Part shown: positions 8,169 through 17,175 of the stretch, piece by piece | Position numbering within the stretch: position 1 is the first letter of the stretch | Layout of the letters: each line of letters starts with the position of its first letter | Origin: Flavobacterium sp. YO12 | GTDB taxonomy: Bacteria > Bacteroidota > Bacteroidia > Flavobacteriales > Flavobacteriaceae | Length of the DNA: 64,000 nucleotides | Reading direction: 5' to 3' | Assembly (NCBI RefSeq): GCF_004119495.1 | Contig: NZ_NRQU01000023.1 | Span: 1 to 64,000 of the forward strand | Translations under genes and position numbers: made by a program | The notes under the pieces: model-generated | Seen by the model: the letters and a program-made list of their open reading frames with translations, nothing else | The model's database searches: none | What the model was told of the DNA's origin: nothing

Positions 8169-10364
8169 TTATCTTTTCAGTGAAAAATGACCTCTTAAAA
8201 TAGGTTGTGTATTATCTATTTTTAAAGCATACCAATAGTCAGAAGCAGGCAAGAGAGTTTTGTCGAATGTTCCGTCCCAGCTCATTTTAGATGCATTTAG
8301 CTGTGCAATCAACTTCCCGTATCGGTCAAAAATAGTAACCTGCGCCTCAGGATAATTTTCCATTCCAGTAACTTCCCAAGTGTCATTATAAGAATCATTG
8401 TTCGGAGTGAAAAATGCTGGAAAAATAAGAACAACAAAATTTTGCATATCCAATCCACAACTATTTTTATCTCGAGTATACGCCGTTTGCAATCCGCCCG
8501 GAACATCATAAAAAGTATTTGAGTCCTGAAAGTTTATTCCATCAACAGAATATTCAAAATAAGCAGTTTCTTTTTTAAGATAAATCACAACTTTTGTTCC
8601 ACTGACGCCAATTCGATCTATTTGTGGAATCTCATGTTCTTCAACCGTAATTGTCTTTCGGCTTGTACAATTTTCAGGAGCGGGACTGCTTACATCAACA
8701 GTGTAAATACCGCCTTGAGTAATGTCCGTAGTCTGCGTTGTTGCTCCATTAGACCATAAATAACTCATTCCTGTAATTCCAGCATCTAATGTTATAGTTT
8801 GAAATTGGCATAAAGGCAAAGTTTCATCTGTAACAACAGGAGGAGTGTAGATAGTAATGGCAACTGGAATACGATTCGTGTTAATGCAGCCGTTATTTGA
8901 AGCTTCTGCGTAATACGTTGTATTTGTAGAAATAGCAGGAGTTTGAAAACTATTGCCTGTAAAAATACTTGTGCCGCCAGTTGAGTTTGCATACCAATTA
9001 ATAAGCCCAATATTTGAACTGGCTTGCAAAGTTACACTTCCAACACCACATCTTGAAACATTCGAAGAAACAGCAGTTGGGATATTTGGAGTTTGATTAA
9101 CCGTTGCAATTACCGATTTTCTATTTATTTCACAGCCCGCATCGGCATAATAAGTTGTAGTTACTGTTATTGGTGATGGAGTTGTGTAACTGTTTCCTGT
9201 TCCTAATAAAGTTCCACCTGTAGCTGAATCGTACCAGCTAATAGTGGCGCCTGCAGTTGCAGTCGCATTAAAAGTAAAGTTTCCTGAGTCACAAACTGGA
9301 CTTGGAGTAAGTAAACTTGCGATTTCAGGAATTGTGATTTTTGTGCTTGAGGCAATTTGTAAAGGAGCCTCTCCAGGCATTCCGCCATATTCAACAACAT
9401 AGCCTTTAGGTTGATAAGCATCACCTGTAGTTAATGATCCCGTATTTGATAAATCGTTCCAAGAACCTTTTATTCCTACGCCAGGCTGCGTAATATGCGC
9501 ATAATCTTCATTTCCTTGATTGTTTGGTTCTCCAGTGTTCCAAAAAGCAAAATTTGGTGTTGAGCCATTTGCAGTTCCGTTCCAGAAAACAGTGCCTGCT
9601 TCAGGACCGGTAACCCATTTCCAAACACCTTCTGTTTCTGCATCGCTTCCTCCAATCCATCCCGTTCCAGAGGCTTGTTCACCAATTAATTTAGCTTCGT
9701 CAGCAGATAAAATAGTTGCAAGATAACCTTGTAATCCATAATAAGTACTTGATTCGGCTGCTGTTTTTGCACTCGACCACGTGATGCCAATACTTGGTAC
9801 AAATAAATAAAAATGTTGTGTTGAAGGAAGGTAATTGGCTTGGCCAATCGTTATAGAAAAAGTTCTAGTGCCAGAGGCTGTAGCTGAGGAATTAGAATAT
9901 ACAACATCCTTAATTGCATTAACAAAATCAGAGTATAAGATATTCGCTCCTGTTGAACTGTATAATCGTAATTTTCCAGCAGTCGCATCCCAGCTTGTTG
10001 TAATTGCAGGATGAGAAGCTGGGTTTGAAAGTTCTAGTTTGTCAAGACCACTTGAATAACCAGATGAAATTTGAATGTAAACTGCCTGAGTTGATGGTTC
10101 AGCAGGATCGTGAGTTATGCTAATAGTCTCAACAATTTTTATAGTGCTTTGCGGACAGTAAAATTGATTTCCAGTTGCAGTTATAACGGGAGGTGTGATA
10201 GCAAAATCTAAGGCTGTATTTCTTTTTTTATTCGTTTTAAGACTGTCATGTAAGCATATGTCTGCATACTTATTTTTAGTTTTAAAATTCTCATTTGCAT
10301 GAGTTTTTGCCACATTTAAAAGAAGTAGTAAAAGCGTTATTTTGAAGAAATTAACATTTTTCAT
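8169..10364 (-). CDS. Secreted C-type lectin protein with T9SS type-B sorting domain
   Basis: A 731-residue surface or secreted protein. Signal peptide at residues 1-23. A C-type lectin-like domain spans about 190-335, with the calcium and sugar-binding EPN motif (WNTGEPNNQGN) and the downstream WND. Two or three Ig-like repeats follow, each with a pattern like ISWYDSATGG or INWYANSTGG. The last 85 residues (FFTPNNDSYNDTW to the C-terminal RGHFSLKR) are the gliding-motility-type (type B) sorting tail recognised by the type IX secretion system. EPN predicts mannose- or GlcNAc-type sugar binding. A role in adhesion or polysaccharide recognition is inferred. Confidence 0.9.
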   Translation of the reverse strand: MKNVNFFKITLLLLLLNVAKTHANENFKTKNKYADICLHDSLKTNKKRNTALDFAITPPVITATGNQFYCPQSTIKIVETISITHDPAEPSTQAVYIQISSGYSSGLDKLELSNPASHPAITTSWDATAGKLRLYSSTGANILYSDFVNAIKDVVYSNSSATASGTRTFSITIGQANYLPSTQHFYLFVPSIGITWSSAKTAAESSTYYGLQGYLATILSADEAKLIGEQASGTGWIGGSDAETEGVWKWVTGPEAGTVFWNGTANGSTPNFAFWNTGEPNNQGNEDYAHITQPGVGIKGSWNDLSNTGSLTTGDAYQPKGYVVEYGGMPGEAPLQIASSTKITIPEIASLLTPSPVCDSGNFTFNATATAGATISWYDSATGGTLLGTGNSYTTPSPITVTTTYYADAGCEINRKSVIATVNQTPNIPTAVSSNVSRCGVGSVTLQASSNIGLINWYANSTGGTSIFTGNSFQTPAISTNTTYYAEASNNGCINTNRIPVAITIYTPPVVTDETLPLCQFQTITLDAGITGMSYLWSNGATTQTTDITQGGIYTVDVSSPAPENCTSRKTITVEEHEIPQIDRIGVSGTKVVIYLKKETAYFEYSVDGINFQDSNTFYDVPGGLQTAYTRDKNSCGLDMQNFVVLIFPAFFTPNNDSYNDTWEVTGMENYPEAQVTIFDRYGKLIAQLNASKMSWDGTFDKTLLPASDYWYALKIDNTQPILRGHFSLKR

Positions 10365-10472
10365 TTTATAAAAGTATCAATTTTATAAGAATAAAAAAAT
10401 ATATTTAAAAATCTAACATTTACAGCTGTTTTTCGATTTAAAAATCACAGTTTTTTGTAAAAGAATAATTTC

Positions 10473-11015
10473 TTAATCGTTATTTGGCCAGTTTAGTTTT
10501 TGAAACAAATCCCAAACTACAATTCCTGCGCTAACTGCTATATTCAAAGAATGTTTTGTGCCTAATTGAGGAATTTCGATACAGCCGTCGCAAATAGCTA
10601 CAGCTTCTTGTGCAACACCGTATACTTCATTCCCAAAAACCAAAGCATATTTTTGATTTTTTTCCACTTTAAAATCTTGAAGAAAAATAGAGCTTTCCAC
10701 TTGTTCAATGGCTAGTGTTATTACATTTTCTTTTTTAAGATTCTCGATAACTTCTAATACATTTTCGTGGTGTTCCCAAGCAACAGTTTCAGTAGCGCCA
10801 AGAGCTGTTTTGTGAATCTCTTTATTTGGAGGTGTTGCAGTGATACCGCATAGAATGATTTTTTCGATCAAAAAAGCATCCGAAGTTCTAAAAACAGATC
10901 CAATATTGTGCAAACTACGAATATCATCCAAAACTAATATTAAAGGAGTCTTGTCTGATTTTTTAAAATCTTCAATTGATTTGCGCTCTAGTTCGCTGTT
11001 TTCTAGTTTTCTCAT
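10473..11015 (-). CDS. TrmH/SpoU-family RNA 2'-O-methyltransferase
   Basis: A SPOUT-fold, SAM-dependent methyltransferase of 180 residues. The three family motifs are present: motif 1 in DIRSLHNIGSVFRTSDAF, motif 2 in VFGNEVYGV, and motif 3 in EIPQLGTKHSLNIAVSAGI, which makes the knot and binds SAM. It lacks an N-terminal substrate-binding extension, so it resembles tRNA ribose methyltransferases of the TrmH or TrmL type. The exact target nucleotide is unknown. It is separated from the upstream DUF1573 gene by a terminator. Confidence 0.9.
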   Translation of the reverse strand: MRKLENSELERKSIEDFKKSDKTPLILVLDDIRSLHNIGSVFRTSDAFLIEKIILCGITATPPNKEIHKTALGATETVAWEHHENVLEVIENLKKENVITLAIEQVESSIFLQDFKVEKNQKYALVFGNEVYGVAQEAVAICDGCIEIPQLGTKHSLNIAVSAGIVVWDLFQKLNWPNND

Positions 11016-11035
11016 TTGTATAAATTCAGGTCATA

Positions 11036-11066
11036 AAAAAAGCTTCCAAAGATAAGGAAGCTTTTT
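11036..11066 (-). terminator. Terminator of the DUF1573 gene
   Basis: AAAAAGCTTCC, an 8-base loop, and GGAAGCTTTTT form a perfect 11-bp hairpin with a T tract in the minus direction. Confidence 0.8.
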
Positions 11067-11089
11067 CGATTATTTTATTGTTTTTCAGA

Positions 11090-11527
11090 TTAGCTTTTTA
11101 CGGGATCTGGTAAAACTGTACCTTTAATAGTAAGTACTTTTGTAGGTTGTCCTTCAGCGTTAGAAGTAACAGTTACTGTTTTTGTAAAAGCACCAACTCT
11201 ATCAGTAGCATATTTTACACCAATAATACCTTTAGCACCAGGAGCAATCGGCTCTTTTGGAGTTGTTGGCACAGTACATCCACAAGATCCTGTTGTGTTT
11301 GTAATGATTAACGGTTTTGTTCCGTTGTTAACAAAAACAAACTCACGTTTTCCATCAGCATTGTGAGCGATAGTTCCGTAATCAATAGTTTCAGTTTCAA
11401 AAGCCATTCCAGCTCCTTCAATTTTAGCTACTTTGGCAGCTTTAGCAGCAGCTTTTTTTGTGCTTTGAGCGTTAGAAGCTGTAATACCAACAACTGCTAA
11501 CATAGCGAATAAAATTATTTTTTTCAT
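11090..11527 (-). CDS. DUF1573 domain exported protein
   Basis: A 145-residue exported protein. The signal peptide (KKIILFAMLAVVGITASNA) is followed by an Ala/Lys-rich linker and a DUF1573 immunoglobulin-like domain from about residue 45: FETETIDYGTIAHNADG, then VFVNNGTKPLIITNT and SCGCTVPT. The SCGC pair is typical of the family. Small DUF1573 proteins are abundant in Bacteroidota envelopes and have no defined function. A TAnnTTTG element lies about 30 bases upstream. Confidence 0.88.
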   Translation of the reverse strand: MKKIILFAMLAVVGITASNAQSTKKAAAKAAKVAKIEGAGMAFETETIDYGTIAHNADGKREFVFVNNGTKPLIITNTTGSCGCTVPTTPKEPIAPGAKGIIGVKYATDRVGAFTKTVTVTSNAEGQPTKVLTIKGTVLPDPVKS

Positions 11528-11557
11528 CTTTTTAGATTCTTAGTTTAAATGATTGAA

Positions 11558-11565
11558 CAAATCTA
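11558..11565 (-). promoter_or_regulatory. -7 element of the DUF1573 gene
   Basis: TAGATTTG on the minus strand, matching TAnnTTTG, about 30 bases before the ATG. Confidence 0.5.
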
Positions 11566-11686
11566 TATAAAATTCTTAAAAGTGAGCTTAAAAATAGCTT
11601 AAAATATTTTAATTTTTGAAGTCTTCAATATGCCGTTAAAAAATTATAAATTCGCTGTCTTAATTTTCATTTAAAATATATCAATT

Positions 11687-14293
11687 TTGGCAGCTAAAGA
11701 AAAAGTAGTGAAGGAAACACCTTTAATGAAACAGTACAACGAAATCAAGAGAAAATATCCTGATGCCTGTCTGCTTTTCAGAGTAGGAGATTTTTATGAA
11801 ACATTTGGAGAAGATGCCATTAGAGCTTCAAAAATTCTTGGCATTACTTTAACAAAAAGAGGCGCGGGTTCAGATACAGAAACAGCGCTGGCAGGTTTTC
11901 CTCATCATTCTGTTAACACCTATTTGCCAAAATTGGTTAAAGCAGGACTTCGTGTTGCAATCTGCGATCAGCTGGAAGATCCCAAAATGACAAAAACTAT
12001 CGTAAAACGTGGTGTTACAGAACTTGTAACGCCAGGAGTTTCTTTAAACGATGAGGTTTTGCATTCTAAAACAAATAACTTTTTAGCGTCAGTTTATTTT
12101 GCTAATAAAAATATCGGAATCTCTTTTTTGGATGTTTCAACAGGAGAGTTTTTAACAGCTCAAGGAAATGCTGAATATATCGATAAGTTATTGCAGAATT
12201 TTAATCCGAGTGAAGTTCTAGTTCCTAAAAATAATAAAAGCGATTTCAGAGATGCATTTGGCGATGATTTTCACAGTTTTTACTTAGAAGATTGGATTTA
12301 TAAAGAAGATTATGCACTCGAAACGCTTACCAAACATTTTCAAACCAACTCTTTAAAAGGTTTTGGAGTAGAAGAATTAAAAGAAGGAATTATTGCTTCT
12401 GGAGCGATCTTGTATTACTTGTCCGAAACGCAGCATAATCGTGTGCAGCACATAACGGCTATTCAGCGAATTGCAGAAGATGCCTATGTTTGGATGGATC
12501 GTTTTACAATTCGTAATTTAGAATTGTATCATAGTTATAATCCAAATGCTGTTACGCTTTTAGATGTTATAGACAGGACGCTTTCTCCAATGGGAGGGAG
12601 ATTGTTGAAGCGTTGGCTGGCTTTGCCTCTTAAGGACAGTAAAAAAATAAAAGGACGCCATGACGTGGTTTCATATTTGAAATCAAATCCAGAAGTTTTA
12701 CATAATATTCAATATCAAATTAAACAGATTTCAGATTTAGAACGTTTGATTTCTAAAATAGCAGCGGGAAAAGTTTCTCCTCGCGAAATTGTTTATTTAA
12801 AAGAATCTTTAGATGCGATTATCCCAATTAAAACCTTAGCGCTGGAAAGTAAACAAGAAGCGGTAAAAATTATTGGAGACAGTCTGCATGCTTGTGATTT
12901 ACTGCGAGAGAAAATCAAAATAACTTTAAATCAAGATGCGCCAGTTGCGATTGCAAAAGGAAATGCAATTGCTAAAGGTATAAGTGAAGAATTAGATGAT
13001 TTACGTGCTATCTCAACTTCAGGAAAAGAATATTTAGAAGGAATTGAAAGAAGAGAGTCGGAAAGAACGGGAATTTCGTCTTTAAAAATTTCATTCAATA
13101 ATGTTTTTGGGTATTATATCGAAGTTAGAAATACGCATAAAGATAAAGTTCCAGAAGAATGGATTCGTAAGCAGACACTTGTAAATGCGGAACGTTATAT
13201 TACTGAGGAATTAAAAGAATATGAAACAAAAATATTAGGTGCAGAAGAGAAAATTCATAAAATTGAAACAGAGCTTTTTGAGCAATTAATCGCTTGGATT
13301 GCAACTTATATTAAGCCTGTTCAAATGAATGCAAATTTGGTGGCGCAACTAGATTGTTTATGTTCGTTCACTCAGTTAGCTGTAGAAAATCAATATGTGT
13401 GTCCAGAAATTGATGAAACTTTTGAACTTGATATAAAAAACGGAAGACATCCTGTAATCGAGAAACAATTACCGGTTGGAACACCTTATATTGCAAACGA
13501 TGTTTTCTTAGATAGAGAAACGCAGCAGATTATTATGATTACTGGTCCTAACATGTCTGGTAAATCGGCTATTTTAAGGCAAACCGCTTTAATTGTCTTA
13601 CTTGCTCAAATGGGAAGTTTTGTTCCTGCAGACAGCGTAAGAATGGGAATTGTCGATAAAATTTTTACCAGAGTTGGAGCTTCTGATAATATTTCGATGG
13701 GAGAATCTACTTTTATGGTAGAAATGAATGAAACAGCTTCGATCTTGAATAATTTATCAGATAGAAGTTTAGTGCTTTTGGATGAAATTGGAAGAGGAAC
13801 TAGTACTTATGATGGAATTTCAATTGCGTGGGCGATTGCTGAATTTTTGCACGAGCACCCTGGCAGAGCGAAGACTTTGTTTGCAACGCATTACCATGAA
13901 TTGAATGAAATGACAGAATCTTTGTCTAGGATTCAGAATTATAATGTTGCTGTAAAAGAGCTAAAAGATACTGTTCTTTTTGTTCGTAAGCTTGTAAAAG
14001 GAGGAAGCGCACATAGTTTTGGAATTCACGTAGCAAAAATGGCGGGAATGCCGCAAATTGTGATTTTAAAAGCACAGAAGCTTTTAAAGAAGTTAGAAAA
14101 AAATCATTCTAATGAAGCTTTAAATGGAGTGAAAGAGGTTAATGATGAAATGCAGATGAGTTTCTTTAATTTAGATGATCCTTTGTTAGAAGAGATAAAA
14201 GAGGAGATTCTGGGGCTTGATATAAACGCGATTACGCCTGTTGAAGCACTGATGAAGCTTAACGAGATAAAAAGAATGTTGGTTAAAAAATAA
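11687..14293 (+). CDS. mutS: DNA mismatch repair protein MutS
   Basis: An 868-residue MutS1. The mismatch-reading Phe-x-Glu is in [11 protein letters not shown] near the N-terminus. The clamp and lever region follows, then the ATPase: Walker [10 protein letters not shown] (about 620-628), Walker [17 protein letters not shown], and the ATHYHEL loop. The C-terminal region ends after a short dimerisation helix. The start is a TTG codon; no ATG lies upstream in frame, and the next ATG at 11714 would remove the first conserved residues. It stands alone, directly before the tRNA pair. Confidence 0.96.
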   Translation: MAAKEKVVKETPLMKQYNEIKRKYPDACLLFRVGDFYETFGEDAIRASKILGITLTKRGAGSDTETALAGFPHHSVNTYLPKLVKAGLRVAICDQLEDPKMTKTIVKRGVTELVTPGVSLNDEVLHSKTNNFLASVYFANKNIGISFLDVSTGEFLTAQGNAEYIDKLLQNFNPSEVLVPKNNKSDFRDAFGDDFHSFYLEDWIYKEDYALETLTKHFQTNSLKGFGVEELKEGIIASGAILYYLSETQHNRVQHITAIQRIAEDAYVWMDRFTIRNLELYHSYNPNAVTLLDVIDRTLSPMGGRLLKRWLALPLKDSKKIKGRHDVVSYLKSNPEVLHNIQYQIKQISDLERLISKIAAGKVSPREIVYLKESLDAIIPIKTLALESKQEAVKIIGDSLHACDLLREKIKITLNQDAPVAIAKGNAIAKGISEELDDLRAISTSGKEYLEGIERRESERTGISSLKISFNNVFGYYIEVRNTHKDKVPEEWIRKQTLVNAERYITEELKEYETKILGAEEKIHKIETELFEQLIAWIATYIKPVQMNANLVAQLDCLCSFTQLAVENQYVCPEIDETFELDIKNGRHPVIEKQLPVGTPYIANDVFLDRETQQIIMITGPNMSGKSAILRQTALIVLLAQMGSFVPADSVRMGIVDKIFTRVGASDNISMGESTFMVEMNETASILNNLSDRSLVLLDEIGRGTSTYDGISIAWAIAEFLHEHPGRAKTLFATHYHELNEMTESLSRIQNYNVAVKELKDTVLFVRKLVKGGSAHSFGIHVAKMAGMPQIVILKAQKLLKKLEKNHSNEALNGVKEVNDEMQMSFFNLDDPLLEEIKEEILGLDINAITPVEALMKLNEIKRMLVKK

Positions 14294-14359
14294 TTTCATA
14301 TTTAAAGTTTAGGTTATCAGAAAGTTATAAAATAAGTTGATTTTTTTTTGAAAAAACGC

Positions 14360-14389
14360 TTGTGTAATTGAATAAATGTCCTAAATTTG
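14360..14389 (+). promoter_or_regulatory. Promoter of the tRNA pair
   Basis: TTG at 14360-14362 and TAAATTTG at 14382-14389 are separated by 19 bases, the usual Bacteroidota -33/-7 layout. It lies about 55 bases before tRNA-Gly. This is the clearest promoter in the window. Confidence 0.75.
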
Positions 14390-14443
14390 CACTCGCAATA
14401 CAAGACAAGTCAAGTGTTGCGGTTCTTAATTAGAATTTGAAAT

Positions 14444-14516
14444 GCGAAAATAGCTCAGTTGGTAGAGCGCGACCTTGCCAAGGTCGAGGTCGCGGGTTCG
14501 AGCCCCGTTTTTCGCT
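14444..14516 (+). tRNA. tRNA-Gly (GCC)
   Basis: Full cloverleaf. The acceptor GCGAAAA pairs with TTTTCGC, the anticodon stem CGACC/GGTCG holds loop TTGCCAA with anticodon GCC at 14477-14479, and the T arm is GCGGG/CCCGT around TTCGAGC. The 3' CCA is not encoded. Confidence 0.96.
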
Positions 14517-14530
14517 CAAAACCATACAAT

Positions 14531-14616
14531 GCTCGGATGGTGAAATTGGTAGACACGCTGGACTTAAAATCCAGTGAACAGCAATGTTCGTGCGGGTTCA
14601 AGTCCCGCTCTGAGTA
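14531..14616 (+). tRNA. tRNA-Leu (UAA)
   Basis: Class II tRNA with a long variable arm. Acceptor GCTCGGA pairs with TCTGAGT, anticodon stem CTGGA/TCCAG holds loop CTTAAAA with anticodon TAA, and the T arm is GCGGG/CCCGC. CCA is not encoded. Fourteen bases after tRNA-Gly, in the same transcript. Confidence 0.96.
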
Positions 14617-14620
14617 CTAA

Positions 14621-14648
14621 AGCCTCTTCTTTTGAAGAGGCTTTTTTT
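14621..14648 (+). terminator. Terminator of the tRNA operon
   Basis: AGCCTCTTC, loop TTTT, GAAGAGGCT, then seven T. Perfect 9-bp stem right after tRNA-Leu. Confidence 0.9.
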
Positions 14649-14754
14649 GTGGTGTAAACTCAATGATAAAATCAGTTTACAGAGTAGATTGATTTTGAAG
14701 ATTCTAAGGAAATCTAAAATCAATAATTTAAAATCTAAAATCAACAATCAAAAT

Positions 14755-15135
14755 ATGGGGGCTTTTGTAATTAGCAAGCGGTTTAATGATGAGTATAAGT
14801 TTGTGTTTACATCTAGGAAGGGAAAGGTTATTTTTACGAGTTTGAGTTATGAGTTGAGGTTTGAGTGTGAAGAAGATATTGAGAAGTTTAAAAAGACAAT
14901 TGAGCTTTCGAGGTTTTTAAAATTTAAAGGCTCGGGAGGGAAGTATTTTTTTAAATTGATGCTGGGTGATGTTCACTTTGCAACAAGTCGAAAATACACT
15001 ACGGAATTGCTTCTTCAAAAAGGAATTAAGGAAATTGTGACTTATGCTTCGAGATCGGAGATTTTAGATTTCTCATCGGGCGAATCTATTTTTGGGGATG
15101 AAGAGATTCCGGTTGAGGAAGAAGTAGAAGAATAA
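14755..15135 (+). CDS. DUF1508 (YegP)-like protein
   Basis: A 126-residue protein built of two DUF1508-like repeats: FVISKRFNDEYKFVFTSRKG near the N-terminus and GGKYFFKLMLGDVHFATS in the second half. YegP-type proteins form a small tandem beta-hairpin fold of unknown function. The C-terminus is acidic (EEIPVEEEVEE). The ATG at 14755 is chosen because upstream in-frame sequence overlaps the tRNA terminator and holds simple repeats (AATCTAAAATCAA twice). A terminator follows directly. Confidence 0.78.
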   Translation: MGAFVISKRFNDEYKFVFTSRKGKVIFTSLSYELRFECEEDIEKFKKTIELSRFLKFKGSGGKYFFKLMLGDVHFATSRKYTTELLLQKGIKEIVTYASRSEILDFSSGESIFGDEEIPVEEEVEE

Positions 15136-15141
15136 AAAAAA

Positions 15142-15172
15142 AGCGTTCACCAGGGTGAGCGCTTTTTTTTAG
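15142..15172 (+). terminator. Terminator of the DUF1508-like gene
   Basis: AGCGTTCAC and GTGAGCGCT form a stem with a short loop, followed by eight T. Confidence 0.8.
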
Positions 15173-15203
15173 TTGTAAAATCCAAAGGTTGAATTTTGGT
15201 CAA

Positions 15204-15231
15204 AAAAAACCATCGAATCGATGGTTTTAAA
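15204..15231 (-). terminator. Terminator of the alanine-rich lipoprotein gene
   Basis: AAAACCATCGA and TCGATGGTTTT form a near-perfect hairpin; read on the minus strand it ends in eight T. It follows the lipoprotein reading frame. Confidence 0.75.
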
Positions 15232-15249
15232 ATTTTTAGAATTTAGGTT

Positions 15250-15474
15250 CTAATTATTTTTTACTTCTTTAGCAGCTTCTTCTACTTTAGTAGCAGCAGA
15301 ATCAACTTTAGCAGCAGCAGAATCAACAGTTGCAGCAGCAGAATCAACTACAGTAGCAGCAGAATCAACAGCAACAGCAGTAGAATCTACAGCTTCAGTA
15401 GCTGCAGCGTCAGCTTTTTACAAGATACAACAGTTAAAACAGCAACAACAGCTAAACTTAAAAATACTTTTCAT
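15250..15474 (-). pseudogene. Alanine-rich small lipoprotein, frameshifted as read
   Basis: The minus strand encodes a lipoprotein in two frames. From the ATG at 15474 the frame soon ends, but one base over it reads SLAVVAVLTVVSC, a lipoprotein signal with its lipobox cysteine. After an A5 tract the frame returns to that of the ATG and reads ADAAATEAVDSTAVAVDSAA and four more Val-Asp-Ser-Ala-Ala type units, ending KEVKNN. Restoring two A after the ATG and one A after the cysteine codon would give an intact protein of about 75 residues. Promoter (15512-15519) and terminator are intact, so a sequencing error in homopolymers or a very recent loss are both possible. Function unknown. Confidence 0.75.
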
Positions 15475-15511
15475 CTTACTTTATTATAAAAGGTTAATTA
15501 TTAATTCGTGG

Positions 15512-15519
15512 CAAAGATA
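15512..15519 (-). promoter_or_regulatory. -7 element of the alanine-rich lipoprotein
   Basis: TATCTTTG on the minus strand, matching TAnnTTTG, about 38 bases before the ATG. Confidence 0.5.
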
Positions 15520-15811
15520 TAAATTTTTAATATGTAAAATATTTTTATTTTTTAAATATTTTCATCGCTCACGTTTATCTTAGTTAACAAATAATGTGCC
15601 AGAATGATAAAGTTATCTTAAATTGTTTATTTTTCTGTGCAAATTATTATTTGCTGAATATTCTTTATGGAAATAGGTGGTTTTGATCCTCTTGGTTAAA
15701 GTTTATTTGTTTTCTTAGTGAATTTATAAGATGGTAAAAAAGAACAAAATGGGTAAATTGGTGTATGATGTGAAAATAAGAGCCATAATAATGAATAAAG
15801 AAAAAGATTGT
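15520..15811. other. Intergenic region without recognised gene
   Basis: About 290 AT-rich bases between the lipoprotein promoter and waaA. I see no open frame of note, no strong hairpin and no repeat shared with the rest of the window. Confidence 0.5.
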
Positions 15812-17041
15812 TTATGAAACGATCCTCATTATAGTATCTGTTGCGCCTTTGTTTTCTTGAATAAACGACTTGCAGATTTTGCTTTTTTCTTTATAAAAGA
15901 TATCATCATTTAATAAACGATCAAAAACAGTCTTCAATTCGTTAAAAGTAGATACAGATATGCATCCTTCAAGTTCTACTAAAGAAACAGCTTCTGCAAA
16001 ATTTGCAAAATTTGGTCCAATCACAATTGGAATTCCAAATGTGGCTGGTTCTAGAATATTATGAATTCCTGGATTTCCAAAACCGCCGCCCACATATGCA
16101 ATTGTAGCATAGCTATAAATCTTTGTTAGAAGTCCAACAGTATCTATTATAAAGACATTGTAATTTAATAGGTCTTTCTCTTCTTTTTCAGAATACAAAA
16201 TAGTAGATTTTGTAAGGAGCGATTTCAATGCATTAATTTGATCGGTCTTAATATTATGAGGAGCAATAATGAATTTTATATTGTCTGGTGCTTGATTGAT
16301 ATATTCGGCTATTAAAGCTTCGTCTTTTGGCCAAGAACTTCCTATAACAATCGTTGGCTGATTGTTTTTGAAATTTTCGATATAATCAAGTGTGTTATCT
16401 CTTTCTAAAATTGCTGCGACTCTGTCAAAACGAGTATCGCCGGAGAGAATTACATTTTTAAAACCAATTGTTTCTATTTTTTGTTTTGAACTTTCGTTTT
16501 GAACAAAAAAGTAGGTAAAAGCTTTGAGAGCATTTCTATAAAAACTTCCATACCATTTAAAGAACATCTGACTGTCTCTGAAAATTCCCGAAATCAAATA
16601 AGTTGGTGTTTTGCTTTTCTCCAGTTCTTTTAAATAGTTCAACCAAAATTCATATTTAATGAAAAAGACAAATTCAGGATGAACGAGTTTTAGAAAACGT
16701 TTTGCGTTGCTTTTAGAGTCTAATGGCAAATAAACAGTAACATCGGCAACAGTGTTGTTTTTACGCACTTCGTATCCTGAAGGCGAAAAAAAGGTTACAA
16801 CAATTTTGTGAGATGGATATTTTTCTTTGATTTTTTCAATTACAGGCAGACCTTGTTCGTATTCGCCAAGTGATGCAGAATGGAACCAAATAGTTTTGTC
16901 TGAAGGTTTTATTTTTTCTTCTAAAATTGAAAAAACGTTTTTTCGTCCCTCAATGAAAAGCTTAATTTTCGGACTAAAAAGGGCGGCAATTTTCAGAAAA
17001 AAGCCCGCAATAGAAATAACTAAATTATATAGAAAAAGCAT
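15812..17041 (-). CDS. waaA: 3-deoxy-D-manno-octulosonic acid transferase
   Basis: Transfers Kdo from CMP-Kdo to the lipid A precursor at the inner face of the cytoplasmic membrane, in lipopolysaccharide core synthesis. The protein is 409 residues, GT-B fold. An N-terminal membrane anchor is followed by IWFHSASLGEYEQGLPVI, the family signature with the catalytic glutamate, then VTFFSPSGYEVRKN, and in the C-terminal half YVGGGFGNPGIHNILEPA and GIPIVIGPNFANFAEA. The ATG at 17041 is preferred over an in-frame ATG 27 bases upstream, as it begins the hydrophobic anchor. Divergent from the DegT aminotransferase gene. Confidence 0.95.
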   Translation of the reverse strand: MLFLYNLVISIAGFFLKIAALFSPKIKLFIEGRKNVFSILEEKIKPSDKTIWFHSASLGEYEQGLPVIEKIKEKYPSHKIVVTFFSPSGYEVRKNNTVADVTVYLPLDSKSNAKRFLKLVHPEFVFFIKYEFWLNYLKELEKSKTPTYLISGIFRDSQMFFKWYGSFYRNALKAFTYFFVQNESSKQKIETIGFKNVILSGDTRFDRVAAILERDNTLDYIENFKNNQPTIVIGSSWPKDEALIAEYINQAPDNIKFIIAPHNIKTDQINALKSLLTKSTILYSEKEEKDLLNYNVFIIDTVGLLTKIYSYATIAYVGGGFGNPGIHNILEPATFGIPIVIGPNFANFAEAVSLVELEGCISVSTFNELKTVFDRLLNDDIFYKEKSKICKSFIQENKGATDTIMRIVS

Positions 17042-17175
17042 CTGTTTATTTTTGTGGCTAAAATACATTTCTTTCGACTATTTTCATGGTTTGAAGTTAT
17101 TAAATAACTATTTTTGTTCCTCCTTTTAGAGAATCTGATAGCAAAACAGATCTTTAATTTTAAAATATATTGAAA

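Noticed and set aside
11687..11689. MutS starting at the next ATG (11714) instead of TTG
   Set aside because: The residues between TTG and that ATG look like the usual MutS N-terminus, so the TTG start is kept.
15250..15420. Regular repeats resembling a CRISPR array
   Set aside because: They are imperfect units of about 15-30 bases inside a coding frame (Val-Asp-Ser-Ala-Ala), with no unique spacers.
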